From contig NC_061114.1 in the NCBI RefSeq assembly GCF_002878395.1, positions 150,209,970 to 150,273,969 on the forward strand: a stretch of 64,000 nt of DNA, written 5' to 3'. Below are positions 1 to 10,380 of this stretch, one piece after another. Below the pieces are notes generated by a model. It was not told where the DNA came from. It did not search any database and was given only the letters and a program-made list of their open reading frames with translations. The translations under genes and the position numbers were made by a program. Each line of letters starts with the position of its first letter. Positions within the stretch are counted from its first letter, which is position 1. Source of the DNA: Capsicum annuum. Lineage: Eukaryota > Streptophyta > Magnoliopsida > Solanales > Solanaceae.

Positions 1-83
1 TGAGTTTGGGTTAGGGGGTGGTCTCCGGTCTATGATGGACTTGAGATACCCATCACGACCATGCCCTGGTTCAGGTCGTGATA
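1..83 (+). repeat. 3' end of a Del/Tekay-type chromovirus LTR (partial)
   Basis: The text here, including the word gacttgagataccca and the end ttcaggtcgtgata, matches the last part of the LTRs of E1 (17870-17950) and E2 (52557-52632). It ends in TGATA where the relatives end in TGACA. No tRNA-Met primer site follows, so it is a 3' LTR or solo LTR whose body lies left of the window. Confidence 0.8.
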
Positions 84-2228
84 GCTTGGGATGCTTAATA
101 GTTGATATATCAAAATGATATAAGATTGAACAATTTGGGTGGTGACAACTCATCCTTATCGGGCTATATTTATCAATTGATCAACTATGATCTTTTAATT
201 AATAATCCACTCAAGGATATGCAAGAGCTTTTCATATCTCAAATTATTATTGTATGAATGCATCAGTTGTAAAATAAATTGGAGTTAAATAATTTTAACA
301 TATCTTGATAAGAGGTGATATCATCACCGTAAGCAATTGCTTTTATTTGATTTTAGCAATTGAACAATATAAAAGACATATGTAGAGAAGGTAAGTAATT
401 GATTGGGTTTTTAAAAATAAGAAAGCACTTATTCATCATGAAAGATCATGTTCATATATTTTATCTTTTTTTATCTACCCTTTTCCTATCTGCATATATC
501 TATAACTTGCACCTCGCACTTTCAGTCTGACATTCTAAAAGTGATTGCATATATATCAAATCTTTGTGCAATTCTTTTATATACTGAAAAATACAAATGT
601 AACTCAAAATTTATGAAACGGTGTATTATATCAGTAGGCAATCAAAAATTTTAAGAGATTGCGTTTTTGATATTTTCTATATATTATATCATAAGTGGAA
701 TGGTCATCGGGGTCATTTGTTGTTGTTGATCAGATTATTATTTTTACATTGTTTGAGATTTTTACTCTTGATAAAACAACATATTATTGATTACGTGAAA
801 ATACAAATTAACGTTAATTAATTTTAATGAAGTCAGGTGATTTTTGTAATCATCAAGTGAAATAGAGTCTTTCGAATCTAGAAAACGCTCGGAGTCTACA
901 ACAAAAGGACTTGTGTAATTAATATACCTTCAAAGTAAGTAACATTAAATTTCAATTATCAGCAAAAAAATTAATGAAAGAACTTCAAATTTAGATGTCT
1001 GGCACAAAGATAAAGATAATTAACATTCAAATGGAGAGAAATCTTAAGCATCGTACTACCTATATAGAAATGCCATTTGAACATAATATTTATACAAAGC
1101 CAAATAAAATTTGAAGAAGAATGAACTTGTTTTATAAAACTGAACACGTTATATCAGGAAGCAGATCCATTGTTTGTTAAATAATTTTTTGGTGCCAGTT
1201 GAAGTTTAATCTTATTCCTAAAACGCATTCTTATAAGATGTAAAATAAAATATGAAAAAGAACAAATTTGCATTATACAACTTAAAACGTGACATGAGAG
1301 AGCAGAAACTTTCCTTTGCTATTGTAATGTTGATGCTTCCTCAGCACGTAAAGCAAATTTCACTTTCAAAAGTCTATGAAATTTAAATTGCTCAGTCAAT
1401 ATTTATATTTAATATAAATTGATAATGAGCAACCATTAAATTTTATCTGAATAGTAGTAATTAAATACAAACTAAAATGTAAAGTTCTTCCGTAAAAGTA
1501 TAGCTAGTGATCAAAATAAAGTACACTAATTGAGAAATTCTCCAAACTACAAATGCATTCATGGGTACAGAATTATACTTATATACAAATAGATAGGAGA
1601 GAATAAAATATAATAAAAATCACCATAAGCAGTAAATAAATATAACCAACGATGATGTACCAAATAGACCAAAGCAAAATCAGAATCGAAAGAATTTAAA
1701 ATTACGCAAATGGTAAGTACAAGAAACATGCATTGCATGAAAATAGGGGAAAAGCAGAGACACAAAGAAAAAAGGGCAAGAGTTCAAATATTAGGACACC
1801 ACTTGACTTTCAAAAAGCAATAACTTGTATACCCTTTTTTCATTATTGATCTTTAGATTAGATACATGCCCAGTGAAGAAATTAGTCAAAATCATAAAAA
1901 CAAACCCCCTGAAATTATACCCTAATTAAAATGCATTTAATATAAATTAAAAAATTATCAAAGAAGATTTTAAATCAAAGGTCTATGTAGTGAAGAAATT
2001 TAAAACACCAACAAAATCCAACCAAAAAAAAATTACAAAGTAAGGAAAAAAATAAAAGTTGAAAACATAAATCGAAAAAAGAAGAAGACTGCAACAACTT
2101 CTTTTCTGTCCATTTTTAATGTCTAGTGAAGTTCAAAGAATTAAGACAACAAATAAGCAAAAGAAAAACAAATGAAGAACTCACCATTCCAGAGAGAGAG
2201 ATAATTAAAAAAAGCCAAGAAGAAAGGG
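84..2228. other. AT-rich DNA with no recognised feature
   Basis: This stretch has no long open frame, no LTR, no primer site and no protein similarity that I can recognise on either strand. It has many A/T runs. The short open frames at 448-821 and 1559-1765 have low-complexity, Phe/Ile/Tyr-rich translations and look like chance frames. It may be ordinary intergenic DNA or a repeat too old to recognise. Confidence 0.6.
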
Positions 2229-2405
2229 TAAAAACTTACACGCACCCAGTATATACAACAAATTAATATTATTAATCTTGGTTAAGTAATTAAATTAAGT
2301 AAAATAGATATTAATAAATCATGGTTAATTAACATGAACTCTAAATTAAAAATCATGGAATGGATATATTAGCTTGATGTATACACTGGTGCGTGTAAGT
2401 TTTAA
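2229..2405. mobile_element. Small element with terminal inverted repeats (MITE-like, 177 bp)
   Basis: The left end (2229-2256, containing acttacacgcaccc) and the right end (2379-2405, containing ggtgcgtgtaagt) are inverted copies of about 27 bp with one gap and few mismatches. The centre is very AT-rich, non-coding DNA. Size and structure fit a MITE. I cannot define a certain target duplication (TA is possible), so the superfamily is open. A simple hairpin of other origin is the alternative. Confidence 0.6.
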
Positions 2406-2496
2406 GCTAAACAAAGTACTTACATCATATACCAACAATGCACAAAGAAAGGTCCACCTTCTCTCTTCTTCCATCAGTTAGTGTTTCTACGCGCTC

Positions 2497-4680
2497 ATGA
2501 CGAACCATTTCCATAATACCCCTACCCTACCAGAACCCCAAGATATGAGTGACTGCCAAATGGCAATCAATGTACCCAAAATAATCTCCTATAGTGAGAT
2601 TGTTAAAGAGCATAGTTTAGCCGACACCAACTATCCCTTCACCTACAAAAGTATAGACACTTCTGAACTATCGATGCTGCCTGAAGATGCTAGCTTACTC
2701 ACGCTAGAGGAGAAGCAAAGAATTTATAATCCTTGGCACTACTCCATCTTATTAAGGAAGTGGAAAGAAAATTCAACCACCAATACCTAAGAACCAAGTT
2801 GGCTGACCTCTAAAAAATTCAAGAAGACTTTACTCTCACAGATCCGAGAATGGAATTCTACATGGTCAAATTAAATTGGGAAGAACTCCAAAGGAAGGTA
2901 CTCCAGCAGGGATTAGAAGTTGGGACCTAAACTTCGTCCCTAGTGAATCGAAGGTACTGGTCATAGCTATTTGGGTTTGATTACCTCAATAATCGACTGA
3001 GTTCTATGACAAATGCATCCTCGAGAAGGTGGGGAGGATAATTAGAAAGATAGTCAAGATAGATGCTTGCACATCCTATATATTTAGAGGGCATTATGCT
3101 CATATCTGTGTTCAAGTTCTGATGGAAACTCAGGTAAAGACCTTTGTAGCCATTGGACACCACCGCTAAGCAATTTGTTATGAGGAAGAGGGTATCTCTG
3201 CAAATCATATGAGAGATTAGGGCATACTATGGGCAGTTGCACATATTCACCATATAAAATAACTCATCTAGAGAAAATTGATTAGCGGGTGGAGTCACCT
3301 GTGCCAGAGCAGAAATAGGAATGGACAACAGTCTTGTTAAAAAAATAGAAAATAAGGAATATGAGCAAGGCCACTAACCAATAAAGCTCAACCGACACCA
3401 GGCCAGGTAAGTCCCCTAACTCATACTCTGATGTCGCGGGAAAATGTAAGACAGTTGTCTGAGATACTCCCAAGACACTACAAAGGGTATAATTGGGCTT
3501 AAAACCCAAATACCCTAAATCTCCAAAAATATTAATACTGTCAAATGCATCTCATAATAAAAAATCTTTTATTGTTAAGGGGCCAAGTATTTAAGAGACA
3601 AACTTATGGACTTTATCCAAATGGACTTATTGACAAAAACCTACCCTGAATACCTGAGCATTGAGCCTAAAAAAAACCCAACTAAGGAGCCCAATAGCTC
3701 TAAGTTGAAGTAAGTTTCCCATTCCCATATACCTGTCTTGTTAGAGGGACAGTTGTCATCCCACCTCAAAATTTGAAACCTCTTCGGTCCATTACTAGAC
3801 TTATGATGGATCCTAGTTCCAAGAGCTTAATTTCTCCTCCCAGCGAAATCAAATACCTTGATACTAAAGAAAAGAAGCCAATTATCCATGACATAGATTC
3901 TCCCCATATTAATCCATTATAAGATTGTTGTGAAAAAATTCACTACCACCTCGGCTACCCCAAAAACTCTCTCTCCAACAATGAAAAATGTTGAAACTCA
4001 TTCTCCAACAATGAAAAATTTTCAACTCAAGTTGTACCCAACCTTGGCTTAACTCCCATCATCTTTACCTCAGCACCATAGCCAGTGGATCACCAACCAA
4101 CCTCTTGGTTGGAGATGGGTCTAATATAATAGATGATTCCCCTTCAATTGGAATAGGTAGGGATAAAAATAAAAATCTTAATCCAAAATCCACACTACTT
4201 GGCACATGTAATAATAGAGGGGATGAGCCAGAGATTACAGAACCTTGGGCAGAACATATAGATGACTGCTCTTATTAGGTTAACCAACCAGGAATCCTTA
4301 AATCCTCTGACTCCAAAAATGTTAAACTCAGAGATAACCCTCATAAATCAAGCCCTACTATTCTTTCTAGTAAAAATAACAAAGATGTTGGAGAAGAGGC
4401 CTCTTTTTATGCTAACCTCTGGGAACCCCAACCTAAATAAGAGTCATCCCATGCCTCATCATCTCAGACCCCTCTATGTAGGAACTACTAAAAAGGGAAC
4501 TAATATTAGAGGCCTTAATAGAGAACAACATAGATATAAAGAGAATACTAGCCTGTCTAAAAGTCCCAAGAATAGAGGTAGAAACTCTAGGAAGGCTAGC
4601 TACTATACCTCACTTTTAAGGATATAGTAAACAAAATAGTCATAGTCCTTATACCTCAGGACCTATCAATTTTTGACCTG
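2497..4680 (+). pseudogene. LINE ORF1 (nucleic-acid-binding protein), broken
   Basis: An open frame of 97 codons starts at 2497. It contains E-E-K-Q-R-I-Y-N-P-W, a pattern I recognise at the start of the plant LINE ORF1 domain (DUF4283-like). After a frame change, similarity continues through an 'expert in RNA binding' region to a CCHC knuckle at about 3198-3242: C-K-S-Y-E-R-L-G-H-T-M-G-S-C. There the second Cys is Tyr. From about 3600 to 4680 the sequence is rich in Pro, Ser, Asn and Lys codons, as in the variable C-terminal part of these proteins. Normal role: binds LINE RNA to form the ribonucleoprotein. Not functional here. Confidence 0.7.
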
Positions 4681-4837
4681 AAAATAGTTTCTCTGAGTCT
4701 AATCATTGTCAACTTTTGCAAGATCAAAATGTCCGTATTATCAAAGAAATAATAGTTCCTTGGAGAGGGGAATTGGTCACACTCGCTGGGGAAGGGAAAG
4801 GAGGTCATACAGGAGATAATAATGCCACAGTTGTTTA

Positions 4838-6490
4838 TGATAACTTCATTTTATGGAACACTAGAGGGGCAAACAATGTTGAGTTCAAAAGTCATTGTAA
4901 TTCCATGGTTGACCTCAAAAAATCCTCAATTCTAGCCCTTCTAGAAACTAAAATAAGTAACCACAACCATATTACTAAGGACCTTGGTTTTTCTAAGAAG
5001 ATCCAGTTCTCATATGGAATAAAGATAAAATTTGCATTAATGAAATTAATATCTCCTCTTAAGGAATTCAATTTGTTGTCCAGGTTAGTAAGTCCTTTCT
5101 ATTTTTGGTTTTAAATGCCATTTATGCTAATAACTGCTTTGAGGAGAGAAAAAATGTCTGGAATTAGCTTAATGTTTTTGCTAACTTCATAAGGGACTCT
5201 CCTAACTATTCCTGGTTGGCGGGGAGTGATTTTAATGAGATTTTTAAATCCTCTAAAAAATTTAGAGGCAATAGCATCAACCATAATAGGGCTAAGTTTT
5301 TTTTGGGATTGTATTAACCATAGTGGACTTATTAACCTGGGTTTCAAGGGTAGTAAGTTTACTTGGTCCAAGAAAATATATAGGAATAGGAGAGCCCTTA
5401 TTCTAGAAAGACTTGACAAGTGTTTAGCAAATGACACCTAGATAAATATTTTTCCTGAACCCATTATAACTCATCTCCCTAGAATCTACCCTGACTACTC
5501 ACCTATATTAGTCGGACTCACTATACACCAAATGGTCTCCACCAAACCTTTTAGAATGAAAACCATGTGGTGCTCCCACCCCTCCGTCCTAGACAAGGAT
5601 ATAAACTCCTTTGGCTTACTCAAGCCATTTCCAATTTTAAGTTAGAATTACTGTTTGGAAAATAGATGTCTTTGGGAATATTTTCCATAAGAAGAAAAAG
5701 CTCTTAGCTAGATCAGATAACATCTAAATAACTGCTAACTATCCTCACAACTTCCTTCTCCAGAATCTTAAAATTAGTCTCACTAAATTCTATAGTGATG
5801 TTCTCAAATTGGAGCAGGAATTCTAGAAACTAAAATCCAGAATCAACTGGCTCTCTAAAGGGGATAGTAACACTAAGTTTTTTTCATACTTCTACCCTAA
5901 ATAGAAGAATGAACAATAGAATCAACTCTCTGAAGGATGAAATGGGGAATTAGGTCTATACCCAAAGGGATATCACAACCTTTGTCTTGAAATTTTATCA
6001 TACCCTTTTCTCCACTAATCACTCCACCCCCTCCATCAATTGTCAAAATAATCTTTCTATCAAAGGGTCATTAACTATTTAGACTATCCTAGACTTGAGG
6101 CCATTCCTAAGCCTGAAAATATCAAAAGAGTTGTTTTCTCCCTTAAGCCTACCAAAGATGCTAGGCCAGATGGTATCCACCCCCTTCTCTGCCATAAATT
6201 TTAAAATGTCAATGGTCCCTTTGTAATTAAGTTCTGTAAGGACACCTTCACCACTTACATTATATAGGAGAAGGTCAATGCTACCTACCTTTGCCTGATT
6301 CCAAAATATACTAATGCTATTTACTTTAGGAACTTTAGACCTGTTAGGCTCTATAACACTCAATATAAAATCATCACCAAAATTAGTGCTAGTAAAATAA
6401 AGCCCCACCTAGCTAACTTTGTTAGCCATAATCAATCTAGCTTTCTATCTAATAGAAGGGCTTTTGATAATTCCTTATGTTACATACCAA
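4838..6490 (+). pseudogene. LINE ORF2 (endonuclease and partial reverse transcriptase), broken
   Basis: The endonuclease begins near 4845 with I-L-W-N-T-R-G-A-N-N and has the catalytic-Glu motif L-L-E-T-K near 4940. The later motif S-D-F-N-E lies near 5226. The RT thumb-side start appears near 6120-6440, with S-L-K-P-T-K-D-A-R-P-D-G and F-R-P-V-R-L-Y-N-T-Q-Y-K-I-I-T-K, then an S-S-F-L-S-N-R-R patch. The F-A-D-D catalytic box is absent because the sequence changes identity at about 6485. Several stops and frame changes break the frame. Normal role: nicks target DNA and copies LINE RNA at the nick. Confidence 0.8.
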
Positions 6491-6525
6491 ATGGAGCTAC
6501 AAAAATTAAATCCTTAGGGGAGACT

Positions 6526-7522
6526 ATGGAAGGGTGCAGACTTATTATCAGACCTGGTAATTTTAGGTGTTTAAGTGAATATCTCAGCTCAGAGTATTTT
6601 TCAAGTTTTAAATGGGCAGAGTACTTACCTCCAGCCAACATGTTCAAGATTGATTTATGGGTTGATGAGATACAAAAAGTGAAGGTAAAGCAAATAGGAT
6701 TGAAGGATAAAATTATTCATTTTCAGTAGATGGAAGAACTTATCTCTATAGGCTGAGAGAAGGCTTTTTGGGTATTTGGAGGTTTTAGCGACTCATAGTC
6801 TATCACAAAAGGTAGCTTAAACTTTCAGGCAAAGACTTGATGGACTATGGTATGACATAGATCGTTTCCCAACTTAGGGGATAATGTATTGAGTCCTGAT
6901 AAAGCAACCCTGGTTATAGGAATTATGGCAAGATACGATATAGAAGTAGCCAAATGGATAGCTAGAGAGATCAGAGATCGGGCAATGAGAACCAACATAG
7001 TCATGTTCTTCTCTTGCTTGTTGACTCAAATTTATTTGAATACGGAAGTACAATAATTCCCAGATATTGATCAGTTCATCAGGCCTTGCACTACTATAGA
7101 CCTAGGTTTAATTGGAAATTAATAACCCTATATCTAAGGTAGTAAAGGTGGGTGACACTATCATTAGAGCGACATACAAAGCTAGAAGGCACGAGAGTGA
7201 TATATAGGGTTCACCGATATGGGTGAGACCCCTTTGGAGACTGTCCAGTCTAAGCCTTAGACCTTCAATGATGCAGTAAACACCTCCTAGACTTTGACTC
7301 TACCTTCTACTATGGTACCATGCTTATTTACTTATAGACCAGCCCCCATCAGTTATGTCTTAGTACAATAGATAATCTTAGTTGAGGTAAAGTAGAGATT
7401 GGGTACAGTGGATATGAAGGTGTAATTAATGTAGAAAAAGGTGAAGCCTTGGGTGGAAAGATAGATTAGAGAGAAGATGGGATGATGTAGACCAGATTTG
7501 ATGGTTTTGATTAGTGTATTAG
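6526..7522 (+). pseudogene. Element B protein, N-terminal part (putative plant transposon protein-like)
   Basis: The frame at about 6882-7082 reads L-S-P-D-K-A-T-L-V-I-G-I-M-A-R-Y-D-I-E, then A-K-W-I-A-R-E-I-R-D-R-A-M-R-T, then C-L-L-T-Q-I. I recognise this pattern from a large plant family annotated as putative plant transposon protein (PF20167 type); this is from memory. Function is unknown in the family. Stops and frame changes are present, for example after 7058. The gene is cut at 7522 by element A and resumes at 13426. Confidence 0.5.
7518..7522. other. Target-site duplication of element A, left copy (ATTAG)
   Basis: ATTAG stands directly before the TGATA start of the left LTR, and the same five bases follow the last CA of the right LTR at 13421-13425. 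A perfect 5-bp repeat fits Ty3/gypsy-class integration. Confidence 0.85.
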
Positions 7523-7657
7523 TGATACGCCCAAATTACATCTCTCTTATGAGAGAGTAAGTGGTTGTTGTCAAATATATAACCCAATTAGGTTAGGTTA
7601 TATATTTGACAATGATCGCTTACTCTTTTGTAAGAGAGATATAATTTGGGCATATCA
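7523..7657 (+). repeat. Element A left LTR, collapsed to a 135-bp palindrome
   Basis: The LTR starts TGATACGCCC and ends GGGCATATCA. The left arm (7523 to about 7593) and right arm (about 7596-7657) are imperfect inverted copies of each other, meeting at the word aacccaattaggttaggtt. The left arm is a direct match to the start of the right LTR (11950-12022). The 1.3-kb body present in the right LTR is absent here. Single-stranded DNA or RNA from this site would fold into a long hairpin. Confidence 0.8.
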
Positions 7658-7662
7658 AATTT

Positions 7663-7678
7663 TGGCACCGTTGTCGGG
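7663..7678 (+). other. Primer binding site, tRNA-Asp type (element A)
   Basis: TGGCACCGTTGTCGGG lies 5 bases after the LTR end. It matches the well-known Athila/Tat primer site complementary to the 3' end of tRNA-Asp (TGGCGCCGTTGCCGGG) with two differences, both transitions. It would prime minus-strand DNA synthesis and fixes the + orientation of the element. Confidence 0.85.
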
Positions 7679-7784
7679 AAATACGATTTCAAATTGAGTG
7701 TATCTGTGATAATTGACTCGTAGTAAGTTTCCTGGTTTAACTTTTATTTGTTGTTTTTGTTCTCTGCAGGGTAGCTAATGTGTA

Positions 7785-9620
7785 TGTCAAGTACAAGAGT
7801 TTAGGTGAACCATTATTACTAGTACATCTGGAACCTCAGTTGATCGGTAGAACGGTAGACCCATAAGAAGCAGGAAGACTAGCCACCTTGGCTAGGGCTC
7901 AGTTAAATTAATAGAATGTAGATAACCTAAGTCGGGTACTAAATATGGATGAAAAGGACCTGGGAGATAATAATTTTATTGACCCAGCTAATAGGAGGCA
8001 TGCAGCGGGAGTAGTTACACCTGTAAATCAAAATCTTCCATTTAGGGGAAGACTAGACCGCCAAGCTGTGCAGTTTGATATTGACAAGAATGAGGATTAT
8101 TTAGATAGAGCTGGAGCTACAGGGGTAATCATTCTACCACCACTAGCTCCTGGGGTGAAATTCAACATCACCAGTACTATGATCTAGCTACTGAATTTGA
8201 AAAGACTCTTTGGTGGATTACCTGGTGATGATCCAAATCTACATTTGGTGAATTTCATCAATATTTGTAAGTCATTTAATAATCCTGGAGTGGGACAAAA
8301 TGCTATTCGTTTAAGATTGTTCCCACTATCTCTGTCTGGAGAGATAACTATGTGGTTGAATAACCTGACTCTTGATTCTATAACAAACTGGAGGCAATTA
8401 AAAGGAGCTTTCCTAAAAAGTTTTGTTCCACCCTCCAGAATATTACAATTGAGAGATAAGATCAACAACTTTATGCAATTGGCTAGAAGCTTTGCATGAG
8501 AATTAGGTGAGGTTAAAAAAAGTTGACTCAATTCCCAAACGATAAGATGACTAATGAACACTTAAAGGAAATAGTCTACAGAGCTTTGAACTCACTTACA
8601 AAGCCAATAGTGGATAATACCGTAGGAGGAGATTTTATGGAGCTTACCTTTACTGAGGCTGCAGACATGTTAGAAAGAATGACTAAGACAAGTAAAGCTT
8701 AGCATACCAGAGATTCTATAGTAGCAAGCAATACTGGGTCTAGTGTAATAACAGTAAAGCAGCATAGGATAGAAGAGAAGTATGATCAGGATATAGCTCA
8801 CATGAAAACCTAGATGGATCTGCTGACAAAATATTTGTTGTCAGGGAATGTAGAAAAGATAAAAGCTATGGGGTCCCACGGTAAGTGAACTGACTATGGG
8901 GTCCCACTGTAAGAAAGCTGAATCAAACACTGAGGAAGAGGCTAACTACTACCATAACTAGGGGGTTTCCAGACCGATGGTCAAGGAAATCATAGTTGGA
9001 ACCATCAAGGAGATTGGATGAATAAAAGTGACAGGAGTGAACGGTATGCACCCCCTGAAAGCCATGATAATGTTGTCACCAGTTCAGGCAAAATGTCCAT
9101 GGAGGACATGATGGAGAAACTATTAAAGGTAGTTGAGGTGACCAATTCCGGGGTCACTACGATGAGAAGTGACATATCTTCTATGAGTCAACTTGTAAAT
9201 TCGCACTCAACTACTATTAAACAACTGGAGCAGTAGATGAGCCAATTATCTGTAGTATTCAACCAAAGACAGAATAGGACTCTACCAAGTAATGCAGTTC
9301 ATAATTCGAGGACTGATGGATTGTTTATGGCTATTACCACTAAGAGCGATAAGATGTTATCAAGTCAAGGATTGGGGGTATTTTCTCATACTGACGCGGT
9401 CAAAATAGATTAGAAGATGGTTAATGAATCTTCATTGGTGCCTATGGAGTTGGGAAGTTAAAAAAAGAGTGCGGAAATTGAACAACCACCTAAGACTAAG
9501 CATGCTAGTGATATGGAGCAAGGTATAAGAAAGGAGGTAAAAGTTGCCCAATTAAAATCCCAAGGCCACCACCCTCATTTCCACGATGATTAAAGAAGAA
9601 ATAAGATGAAAGTAAGTTTA
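7785..9620 (+). pseudogene. Element A gag polyprotein, broken
   Basis: The leader ends in ctctgcagg (about 7771). Gag similarity starts with N-N-F-I-D-P-A-N-R-R near 7970. The capsid-like retrotransposon gag domain at 8197-8500 includes I-R-L-R-L-F-P-L-S-L-S-G-E-I and M-W-L-N-N-L. It continues at about 8540-8700 with E-A-A-D-M-L-E-R-M-T-K. At 9018-9236 there is a Met/Ser/Thr-rich segment with heptad-like spacing that ends Q-L-E-Q. Internal stops (for example 8187, 8500, 9237) and frame changes disable it. Normal role: forms the particle that packages element RNA. Confidence 0.8.
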
Positions 9621-9629
9621 ACAAATTTA

Positions 9630-10222
9630 TGGCTATGTTAAAGCAATTGACAGTGAATGTGCCTTTAGTGGAATCACGATAGCAAATGCCACGATATGCT
9701 AAATTTATGAAGGATCTTGTGATGAATAAAAGAGCAGTGAGCTACAAACTGGTAGATAATATCCATCGTTATAGTATTATTTCTACAATGTCCTTGGTGC
9801 ATAAGAAGGCGGACCAGGAGCATTCACTATTCCTTCTGCGATTGTATCTCTGGAATTTTCTAAGGCCTTCTGTGATCTGGGAACGAGCATTAATCTGATA
9901 CCACTAGCTATTTATAAAAAATTTAGATTTGGGAAGCGCTACAACCACCCACATGAGACTAGTTATGGTGGACAGGTCTTTGAAAATGCCGATCGGTATG
10001 CTACATAATGTACTTGTAAAGGTGGTTGATTTTATATTCTCTACTGACTTTGTGATCCTTAATTGTAAAGTAGACTTTGAAGTGCCAATAATTTTAGGCA
10101 GACTATTCTTAGAAACTAGGAGAGTATTAGTTGACATGGAGCTGAATAAGTTTAAGTTTAGGATCAACGAGAAAGAGGTTAGTTTTGAAGTGCCTCAATC
10201 CATGAAACAACAAAAGAGATGA
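9630..10222 (+). pseudogene. Element A aspartic protease region, broken
   Basis: A linker with M-P-R-Y-A-K-F-M-K-D-L (9686) is followed by the active-site text C-D-L-G-T-S-I-N-L-I-P at about 9867-9900, so the catalytic Asp is kept. The second half, in another frame from 9929, carries P-I-I-L-G-R-L-F-L-E-T near 10090, the expected hydrophobic-Gly flap and I-L-G-R signature of retropepsins of Athila-like elements. At least one frameshift separates the halves. Normal role: cuts Gag. Confidence 0.8.
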
Positions 10223-10331
10223 GTGTCTTCTCGATCATTGATGTATTCTACGAAGATGGGAAAGATGCACCATCTAGGGATGAAGCACTTTTAAGGTATC
10301 TTGATGAGTTTTGAGTAGTCAAGATAACCTA

Positions 10332-10380
10332 GTCGTGCCATGACATTAAATCAGGAGCTGCTTGAGAGGCAACCCAAGGC
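10332..10380 (+). other. Conserved non-coding motif after the gag-protease region
   Basis: The words gtcgtgccatgacattaaat and gcttgagaggcaaccca occur 110 bp downstream of the protease. A diverged copy sits in the same place after the protease of the Athila-like fragment at 35766-35810. Conservation between two elements outside a coding frame suggests an RNA signal (packaging, dimerisation or export); the role is not known. Confidence 0.6.

Larger units (their letters stand above)
2440..6490 (+). mobile_element. Decayed L1-type LINE (ORF1 plus 5' part of ORF2)
   Basis: This is a non-LTR retrotransposon on the + strand. In order it has an ORF1 nucleic-acid-binding region with a zinc knuckle, an APE-type endonuclease and the first part of a reverse transcriptase. 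Stops and frameshifts occur throughout. The sequence leaves the LINE pattern in the RT at about 6485, where unrelated element B text begins, so the catalytic half of RT and the poly(A) end are missing. Sub-parts are listed separately. Confidence 0.8.

Noticed and set aside
448..821. Two short + strand open frames near the left end
   Set aside because: Low-complexity Phe/Ile/Tyr-rich translation in AT-rich DNA, with no domain and no conserved start.
1559..1765. Short - strand open frame of 68 codons
   Set aside because: No recognisable motif, and hydrophobic bias as expected from AT-rich DNA read by chance.
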